A stretch of 5,964 bases of DNA from Ignavibacteriaceae bacterium (GTDB taxonomy: Bacteria; Bacteroidota; Ignavibacteria; Ignavibacteriales; Ignavibacteriaceae), in contig JAIOIM010000716.1 in the NCBI GenBank assembly GCA_019912505.1, forward strand, positions 1 to 5,964, given 5' to 3'. Each line of letters opens with the position of its first letter. Position 1 is the first letter of the stretch. The notes below the pieces were generated by a model. It was not told the origin of the DNA. It made no database searches and saw only the letters and a program-made list of their open reading frames with translations. A program made the translations under genes and the position numbers. Shown in pieces: positions 1-5,964 of the stretch.

Positions 1-2076
1 CGATTTATCCTTATCCACACGAACAAGTTTTACGGTTACTTTACCGCCGAGACGGAACTGTTTTTTTGTTCTTCTTCCAATTAAAGAATAATTTTTTTCA
101 TCATAAACATAAAAATCTCCCTCTAAATCGCGTACGCGCACCAAACCTTCTGCAAGTATATCTGTTAACTTTACAAACATACCGAAGTGAACAATGCCAG
201 AAATAACAGCACTAAATTCTTCGCCAATATGTTCGGTGAGATATTCTATCTGTTTTAATTTTACTGACAATCTTTCGGCTTCAACAGCAGATCGTTCGGT
301 GGCAGAAATGTGCTCACTTAAATCCTTCAGGCTTTTGTAAGAATAGATATTTCTGCCGGCATTTGTTCCACCCGCGTATATAAAAAGCAGCCTGTGTACT
401 ATCAAATCTGCATAGCGTCTTATAGGAGATGTAAAATGTGTGTAATAACTAAATCCTAAACCGTAATGCCCAATATTATCGGGGGAATAAATTGCTTTAG
501 CCATTGAGCGAATTGCAAGTTCGTTGATCAGCGCTTCTTGTTCATCTCCTTTTACCTTGCTCATTAAAAGTTGAAATTGATTAGAACGTGTTGATGTGTT
601 CGGGTCAAACGAATAGCCAATAGATTTTACAAAACGTGCAAATTCAATAAGTTTTTCTTGGTCGGGTAAATCGTGCACACGATAGATGTACGGCTTAACT
701 GCCCCCGATTTTGGTACGGCAATATGTTTTGCAACAATCTGGTTTGCAATCAGCATAAACTCTTCAACAAGCTGGTTGCTTTCTTTTATTTCCTTACGGT
801 AGACGTTTACCGGTATACCGTTCTCGTCAAGCTCAAACTTTACTTCAGGGGTAAAAAAATCTATGCTTCCTTCGCGCATTCTTTTTTTACGAATGGTCTG
901 TGCAAGTTTATGAAGTTGAAGTATATCGTATCTAAAATCCCCTTTTTTTGTTTCGATGATTTTTTGAACCTCATCGTATGTAAATCTTCGTTTACTTTTT
1001 ATAACTGATTTACTGATTTTATAACTTTCAACTTTTCCTCGCGGAGTAATTTCTGCAACAACGGAATAAGTTAATCTTTCTTCATCTGGTACAAGCGAAC
1101 AGATGCCGTTTGAAAGATTTTCCGGCAGCATCGGTATTACTTGCCCAACGAGGTAAACACTGTTACCACGCGTCAGAGCTTCGGCATCAAGCGCAGAGTT
1201 AGGCTGTACATAATGGGAAACATCTGCTATATGAATGCCGACCGAATAATTTCCGTTATCCAATTTTTCAAATGAAAGAGCGTCATCAAAATCTTTTGCG
1301 TCATCCGGATCAATTGTAACAACATTGTGGTTTCTAAAATCCATTCTGTTTTTTAAAACGGAGTGATCGACAACGAGTGAAATTTTTTCGGCTTCGCTAA
1401 TTACTGCATCGCTAAATTTATAAGGAAGATTAAATTGCTGAGCAATTGCAGCCAACTCGGTTTTGGGTGAACCTGATGCGCCAATAACATCCAACACTTT
1501 TCCTTCAGGGTTTAACAGCGAGTTATCCCAAGAGATATCGCCGACAATAACTTTATCCCCTCTTTTGGCACCGTTGAGATGGTTTTCAAAAATGTAAATA
1601 TCGCGGTGTATTGTTTGATCATCCGGTTTTATAAAATAAAATGATTTTGACTTCCGCAGCGTTCCGACAATACTTTCACGTTTACGTTTGACTACTTTTA
1701 AAATTTGTCCCTCAAAATTTTTTCCTTTTCTGTTTGCAAAAACCGAAGCTTCTACAACATCGCCGGAAAAAGCAACCCCAAGATTTCTTTCGGCAATAAA
1801 AACATCTCCGAGTTTTGAGTTTTTAAGAACCACAAACCCAAAACCATTTTCATTTACATCCAGCACTCCGGTAACAACATTTGTTTCAGGTACCGCAGTA
1901 AGCCTAAACCGTTTGCCTGTTTTTGAAAGATAATTTTCTTCAACCAACTGATAAAGAACTGATTTTAATGCTTGATATTCGTGCTCTTCGGATATACTCA
2001 GTTTTTTTGCTATATCCCGTGCTTTCAGCGATGAGCCGAAATGCTTTTTAAAAAATGCTTTTACTTTACGTTTCAT
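1..2076 (-). CDS. rnr: Ribonuclease R (RNase II/RNB family 3'-5' exoribonuclease), 3' end cut by window edge
   Basis: Processive hydrolytic 3'-to-5' exoribonuclease acting in the cytoplasm on structured RNA, in mRNA decay and RNA quality control. The frame is open from ATG at 2076 to the window edge, giving 692 residues. Domains seen by reading the translation: N-terminal winged-helix-like segment (about 1-65), two cold-shock/OB domains (about 66-130 and 135-210), RNB catalytic domain (about 244-567), and an S1 domain from about 618 that runs off the edge. The catalytic motif TIDPDDAKDFDDA gives D256, D262, D264 and D265, matching E. coli RNase R D272, D278, D280 and D281 at a constant offset of 16. 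The RNB signature begins HYGLGFSYYTHFTSPIRRYA at H537 and fits the family pattern up to H561. IPMLPENLSNGICSL is another family hallmark. Winged helix plus two cold-shock domains favours RNase R over RNase II. Probably only the last S1 strand and any short basic tail are missing. All key acidic residues are present, so the enzyme should be active. The start is fixed by the domain layout and by the one-base overlap with the upstream gene. Confidence 0.96.
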   Translation of the reverse strand, partial: MKRKVKAFFKKHFGSSLKARDIAKKLSISEEHEYQALKSVLYQLVEENYLSKTGKRFRLTAVPETNVVTGVLDVNENGFGFVVLKNSKLGDVFIAERNLGVAFSGDVVEASVFANRKGKNFEGQILKVVKRKRESIVGTLRKSKSFYFIKPDDQTIHRDIYIFENHLNGAKRGDKVIVGDISWDNSLLNPEGKVLDVIGASGSPKTELAAIAQQFNLPYKFSDAVISEAEKISLVVDHSVLKNRMDFRNHNVVTIDPDDAKDFDDALSFEKLDNGNYSVGIHIADVSHYVQPNSALDAEALTRGNSVYLVGQVIPMLPENLSNGICSLVPDEERLTYSVVAEITPRGKVESYKISKSVIKSKRRFTYDEVQKIIETKKGDFRYDILQLHKLAQTIRKKRMREGSIDFFTPEVKFELDENGIPVNVYRKEIKESNQLVEEFMLIANQIVAKHIAVPKSGAVKPYIYRVHDLPDQEKLIEFARFVKSIGYSFDPNTSTRSNQFQLLMSKVKGDEQEALINELAIRSMAKAIYSPDNIGHYGLGFSYYTHFTSPIRRYADLIVHRLLFIYAGGTNAGRNIYSYKSLKDLSEHISATERSAVEAERLSVKLKQIEYLTEHIGEEFSAVISGIVHFGMFVKLTDILAEGLVRVRDLEGDFYVYDEKNYSLIGRRTKKQFRLGGKVTVKLVRVDKDKS

Positions 2077-2078
2077 TA
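2074..2078 (-). promoter_or_regulatory. One-base stop/start overlap (TAATG) between tamB-like gene and rnr
   Basis: On the minus strand the tamB-like stop TAA (2078-2076) and the rnr ATG (2076-2074) share the A at 2076. This arrangement usually means co-transcription and re-initiation by ribosomes that have just terminated. The roughly 20 bases upstream of the ATG are AT-rich (CGATATAAATTTGAGTTC). The best purine match to a ribosome binding site is the weak GAG about 5 bases before the start, so coupling rather than independent initiation is the likelier route. The overlap is read directly from sequence; the coupling is inferred. Confidence 0.7.
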
Positions 2079-5000
2079 GAACTCAAATTTATATCGAAGG
2101 CCAAGTTCGTTGACCATCTCGTTTGAAAGGTTAGTCTCGGTTATTGATTCTTTCCGCTCAAGTCTGAAGAAAAGTTTTTTAAGAACCGGATACTCTATTT
2201 TTATACTTGCGTGTGTTAAATCCTGAAATACATCGGTAGAGCCGCCTATTGAATAACGGAAATTACCCGCTTTACCGATGACGTTAAACTTTGTTGTGGT
2301 ACCCACCTGCCTTAGCTCAACCGTACGAACGTATTCGCCGAACTGGTTGTTTAAGAAACCGCCAACAAGCGAGCCTGCAAGAGATGTTGCATACTGAGCC
2401 GCTTTATTTTGATCAGCGAGAGAAGCACCGGTTGTAAAGTTGCCCGTTAAAATAAACATAACGGCATCTGTAGCATTGAGTGTTGGGTCAGGTACATCAT
2501 TTTCTATATTATCCGCCCCGCGGTAAACAGCAATGTTGTTTTTTTCCTGCAGCAGACTTTGTCCGAGATTTTCAAGATCGCCTTTTATTTTTATTTTCAC
2601 AGCCACTTCTTCTTCCGGGCTCGAAGTTGAATCGGAGGCAGGATAATAATAATCTTGGTAGGCTGCTGTTATATCAAGATACGGGTTGCTAAGTTCATTT
2701 TCAAACTTTACAGAACCGGTAGCTCTAAAAGTTTTTGTTAAAAACTGAAGCGTTGATTCTTCGAGTAATTGTAATTCACCAATTGCACGCGTACGTTCGT
2801 TAAAACTCTCGTACTTAAAATTTCCATCAAGCACCGCTGTAAGATTTTGATTTAATTCTTTTGAAAGCACAAAAATAATTTTGGCTTCATTTTCAACAAA
2901 CACATCCACCGAAAAATCAAACGGCATATTTTTATTGCCGAGGGCGCTGTTACTTCTCTCTTTTTCGTGTGCAAGTTCTACCAACCGCTCTAAATCAAGT
3001 TCATCTTTTTTCTTTGTGGTATCTTCAACGAACTTGTAAATAAATTTATCCGATCCATTTTGATATGCACTTTGCGTCTGCGGAAATATTAGTTCCGCTC
3101 TTTTTATCGTCACAGGAGCAGATAAATAATTTCTATCTTCACTCATTTTGAACTCGATGTTTCCGCGTGTTGCCACAACAAGATCGCCGTAAACAGAAGG
3201 GCTTGCCGATTTAGAATCTTCTCCAAGAACTTTTAGCTGACCGTTAACGGCAATATCGGAAGAAATAATCTTAAAATTTTTGTGTGCAGCCGTTCCCGTT
3301 CCGGTCATTTTTCCGCCGAATTTTGTGCCGTCAATATTTGCAAACAATAAACTATCGAGAATAATTTTATCTTCGGTAATGTTTACTATGAATCCACCTT
3401 TATATTCGAGGTTGTTGGCTTCTATTAGAAAAGCTCCGTCATGTAAAGTTAAAAAACCTGCGGGTTGAAAATTTTCGTAAGTTCCGCCAACCGTTATACC
3501 GGCAGTTAAGATACCTCTAAGTTTATTAACAGCAGGTAATAAATCTCCGAGAGCGCCGAGATTAAAACCCTCTGCAGTAAGCTTCAAATCAATTGGTCGC
3601 GAATTGATAAGCCTTTCACCTCCTGTAAAAGCAAGGTTTATCGGGAGAACACCGGTTATATTTAATGCCGGTTTACTTTTGATCGCTAATGTGTCGCGAA
3701 AATTTATGTCAACATTTAAGTTTTCATTGCTGTAATTTAAATTGCTAAACAGCGAACCGAAATTTTTCTTTTTATAAGTTATACTGTCAATACTCATTTT
3801 AAAATCCATCGAAGGATTTTCAAAATTGCCTTTAATCCAGCTATCTATGTTTATACTTGCCATCAAACTGTTCCCTTGGCTAAGACCAAACAGTTTTGTA
3901 CTCAGATCTTGTCCGCGGATATTATTAACCTTCAGTCTTAAGTTTTGCTCCCCTTCTCTGCCAAGTGCACCTTCAAGTGTAATTGTACCCGGGTTATGTG
4001 AAAGAACAAATTGCTCTATTATTATGTTATCGCCTGAATACGCAAACTTCAAATCACCCTTGTTTACAAGGTCATAATCATCATACCTTACGGCAAAGGA
4101 ATCAATATCTAAAGCAATCATAGAACCGGCAAGGTTTACTTCCCCAAGAAGCCGTATAAATGCAGTGTTTTCATAATCAACTAAAAAATTAATGTCTGCA
4201 ATTTTATTTTTCAAATCTATATTCAGCGACAAATCTTTTAATTCGCTCCCGGTGAAGATTCGTTTTGTAGTTAGGCTTATGTTCGAGGAAATATCATTAA
4301 GCGAATCGGCATTTAGGCTATTTGAGATTGCGTAATTAAGTTGAAGATCGGTTAAAAAAAAGACATCCTGCTCACCCCAATATTTTAAGTAGCCGATGGT
4401 TGTATTGGATGTTATCGCTACGCTATCGCCAATTGTTTTTATTTCGCCGGTAAGATATCCATCAAGTTCAAATTGGTTATCGTCAAGAAAAACTGAGAGC
4501 AAATCAAAATCTTTAAACTCCACCGAATATTGGATGTTTAGCGCCGAGTCAATCGGTAGAGATTTTACAAGAACTTCTTTTTTAATTTCTATTGCGCTGC
4601 CTTCTTTAAGAGTATCCTGCACTAAAGACAGATCGCGCATTTTTTCATCCAATGCGTTTTCTATTATTACAACTTCGCTTTCTATCAAATCAATCGCTTG
4701 ACTTAAAGAAAAATTCCCGGATAATGTAACATCGGCAAGATCAGAGATAAAATTTATTACACGTTCACCGCTTTCTTCGTATCGTAAATCTACAATTGCC
4801 CGTGTTGAATCTATACGCATATCGTTAAGATAAGAGTCTCTTATAAGCATGTTTGCAAATAAATTCATTTTATCAGGATCAAAGCCATCTCCCTCAACAT
4901 CAAGCGACAAACGAAAATTGCTTGTCAGTGTGGTATCGCCTGTAAAATTCTGGATGTTTAGGTTGTTTATTTTTCCAAGTAAAGTATAAGCCGGTCGCTC

Positions 5001-5964
5001 TTTGTTTTCAAAATTCAATTGCCCGTTAACATCAACTGAGGCTGTATTGAAAACCGCAAGCAGATTGTAATCGATTAATTTAGAATTTGCATCGGCTTTT
5101 AGCTGCAATGTATCATACCGGTTGCCAGCAATTGTGGAACCATCTGCAAAAAAGTTTACCTTAGCGGTTAGTTTTTGAGGATCGACGCCAACGCCTTTAA
5201 TTGAACCGTGCGAATTTAAATTTGATGTTATACTTGTAAAAGGTTTTATATTTAAATTGAGGGTAGAGAATAACGCGTTATACTCCATTTGCGTTCGAGT
5301 AAAATTCATAGAACCGTTGAAACCAACTTTGCCTTGTTCGGTTGTTAAATAAACATTGGTTTTAAAATCTAACGGTTTACCGATATAATGAAGCGTATCA
5401 AATTTAATAACTCCAAGTTCAGGATATAAAGGCAGACGTAATGAAGGAAGTAATTTATCAACATCAATCATATCTATATATGAACCATTAAAATCGACAG
5501 TAAAAAATAGATTGGATGGATTACTTAAATTTAGCATCTGCCCGCCGGTAACAAGCCGGCTGCCCGGCATCTCTATTTTTATTTCATCAATATTTACAGC
5601 GTCAAACGGTCCGCTGGCATTAAGTGATGCGTAAATTTCTCCGTGCAAAATCTCTGTTGCCGGGACAAAAACCTCTAAATCTGAAAAGTTAAATTTATCG
5701 GCTTCAAATTCTAGTTTTAAGTTTGAGTTTTCGATTGCCGACGTAGTGTCAAACAAATCAAATCCCTTAATAGAGGCGCTTAAATTTATATCAGAACTAC
5801 CGGATTGAATTGATAAGTTTGACGCGCTTAATTCATCGGGGTTTACAATAAAAACGCCTGACAGGTTTTGTAAATTAAAATTAATGATGTTAGGGTTGAT
5901 TTTTAGGTAATCAATCTTAGTTTCAAATTTGTAATTTTTTATATCTGCAAATGCTCTTAATGAT
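2076..5964 (-). CDS. tamB: TamB/AsmA-like translocation and assembly module protein (DUF490/TamB domain), 5' end cut by window edge
   Basis: Very long envelope protein; 1295 residues are visible, counted from the first full codon at 5963, and then TAA. The frame stays open to the right edge, so the N-terminus, expected to carry an inner-membrane anchor, is not seen. A TTG at 5756 (visible residue 70) is an internal Leu codon and not the start. The protein is dominated by short alternating hydrophobic/polar beta-strands with recurring G-x-[LIV] turns, as in AsmA/TamB beta-groove proteins. The best conserved part is the C-terminal third, from about residue 814, with the TamB domain proper from about 920. 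Recognisable stretches are GILTAGITVGGTYENFQPAG, GNIEFKMSEDRNYLSAPVTI, FRATGSVKFENELSNPYLDI and DAVMFILTGNF. It ends in GLRYKFEF, an aromatic beta-strand terminus. Charged helical or disordered stretches interrupt the strands at about residues 429-469, 978-1011 and 1105-1120. In Proteobacteria TamB pairs with the BamA-like TamA, and the family is implicated in phospholipid transport to the outer membrane. Whether this protein has a TamA partner cannot be seen here. The family call is firm; the exact function is inferred. Confidence 0.9.
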   Translation of the reverse strand, partial: SLRAFADIKNYKFETKIDYLKINPNIINFNLQNLSGVFIVNPDELSASNLSIQSGSSDINLSASIKGFDLFDTTSAIENSNLKLEFEADKFNFSDLEVFVPATEILHGEIYASLNASGPFDAVNIDEIKIEMPGSRLVTGGQMLNLSNPSNLFFTVDFNGSYIDMIDVDKLLPSLRLPLYPELGVIKFDTLHYIGKPLDFKTNVYLTTEQGKVGFNGSMNFTRTQMEYNALFSTLNLNIKPFTSITSNLNSHGSIKGVGVDPQKLTAKVNFFADGSTIAGNRYDTLQLKADANSKLIDYNLLAVFNTASVDVNGQLNFENKERPAYTLLGKINNLNIQNFTGDTTLTSNFRLSLDVEGDGFDPDKMNLFANMLIRDSYLNDMRIDSTRAIVDLRYEESGERVINFISDLADVTLSGNFSLSQAIDLIESEVVIIENALDEKMRDLSLVQDTLKEGSAIEIKKEVLVKSLPIDSALNIQYSVEFKDFDLLSVFLDDNQFELDGYLTGEIKTIGDSVAITSNTTIGYLKYWGEQDVFFLTDLQLNYAISNSLNADSLNDISSNISLTTKRIFTGSELKDLSLNIDLKNKIADINFLVDYENTAFIRLLGEVNLAGSMIALDIDSFAVRYDDYDLVNKGDLKFAYSGDNIIIEQFVLSHNPGTITLEGALGREGEQNLRLKVNNIRGQDLSTKLFGLSQGNSLMASINIDSWIKGNFENPSMDFKMSIDSITYKKKNFGSLFSNLNYSNENLNVDINFRDTLAIKSKPALNITGVLPINLAFTGGERLINSRPIDLKLTAEGFNLGALGDLLPAVNKLRGILTAGITVGGTYENFQPAGFLTLHDGAFLIEANNLEYKGGFIVNITEDKIILDSLLFANIDGTKFGGKMTGTGTAAHKNFKIISSDIAVNGQLKVLGEDSKSASPSVYGDLVVATRGNIEFKMSEDRNYLSAPVTIKRAELIFPQTQSAYQNGSDKFIYKFVEDTTKKKDELDLERLVELAHEKERSNSALGNKNMPFDFSVDVFVENEAKIIFVLSKELNQNLTAVLDGNFKYESFNERTRAIGELQLLEESTLQFLTKTFRATGSVKFENELSNPYLDITAAYQDYYYPASDSTSSPEEEVAVKIKIKGDLENLGQSLLQEKNNIAVYRGADNIENDVPDPTLNATDAVMFILTGNFTTGASLADQNKAAQYATSLAGSLVGGFLNNQFGEYVRTVELRQVGTTTKFNVIGKAGNFRYSIGGSTDVFQDLTHASIKIEYPVLKKLFFRLERKESITETNLSNEMVNELGLRYKFEF

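Noticed and set aside
885..900. A7 run on the coding strand of rnr (CGTAAAAAAAGAATG) as a possible programmed frameshift site
   Set aside because: The RNase R reading frame and domain match continue unbroken across it, so no frameshift is needed.
673..1008. Plus-strand open frame of 111 codons
   Set aside because: It lies wholly antisense to the RNB catalytic region of rnr, has a low-complexity Phe/Tyr-rich translation and no recognisable domain or ribosome binding site.
1688..1933. Plus-strand open frame of 81 codons
   Set aside because: Antisense to the cold-shock domains of rnr; composition is what the reverse complement of that gene would give, and there is no initiation signal.
2084..2095. 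TATAAAT on the minus strand just before rnr, resembling a -10 promoter element
   Set aside because: It is inside the last codons of the tamB-like gene and so close to the ATG that the leader would be almost nil; AT-rich matches of this kind occur by chance.
4351..4361. T8 homopolymer on the coding strand of the tamB-like gene, possible slippage or phase-variation site
   Set aside because: It reads in frame as part of VFFLTDL, the frame is intact on both sides, and runs of 7-8 A/T are common in this AT-rich DNA (others near 853, 892 and 945).
2480..4701. Four plus-strand open frames (2480-2692, 3280-3468, 3826-4077, 4396-4701)
   Set aside because: All are antisense to the strongly supported tamB-like gene, with no family features or plausible start context.
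5541..5570. Locally GC-rich stretch with the palindrome GCCGGC and a repeated GCCGG
   Set aside because: It encodes ordinary in-frame residues (PGSRLVTGGQ), the stem is short, and there is no T-run to make it a terminator.

Overview
The window is entirely protein-coding on the minus strand. It holds two adjacent genes, both cut by the window edges. Read in the direction of transcription (right to left), the first is the 3' part of a very long tamB-like gene (a TamB/AsmA-type envelope protein). The second is rnr, encoding the exoribonuclease RNase R, which lacks only its extreme 3' end. The tamB stop codon and the rnr start codon share one base (TAATG on the minus strand, 2074-2078), so the pair is probably one transcription unit with coupled translation.

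Organism: the DNA is clearly AT-rich (estimated by eye, not computed), and both genes use the same AT-rich codons. A long TamB-type protein implies a diderm bacterium with an outer membrane. No Shine-Dalgarno sequence stands out before rnr, which is common in the Bacteroidota/Chlorobiota/Ignavibacteriota group. The style of both proteins (Asn/Lys/Ile-rich, a TamB with many polar insertions, RNase R with a short N-terminus) fits that group, perhaps an Ignavibacteria-like lineage. This placement is inference and tentative.

Layout: 1-2076 is rnr, 692 codons, ending inside the C-terminal S1 domain. 2076-5964 is tamB-like, 1295 visible residues plus the stop; the N-terminal membrane anchor and the true start lie beyond the right edge. 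There is no intergenic stretch, and I saw no RNA gene, mobile element, CRISPR array or terminator. The plus-strand open frames are shadows.

Functional picture: the TamB-like protein would span the periplasm as a long beta-groove, serving lipid transport and/or outer-membrane protein assembly. RNase R is a cytoplasmic 3'-to-5' exoribonuclease that degrades structured RNA. No direct biochemical link between them is known to me. I found no evidence of an undescribed system; the points worth a second look are the one-base overlap and the internal architecture of the TamB-like protein.
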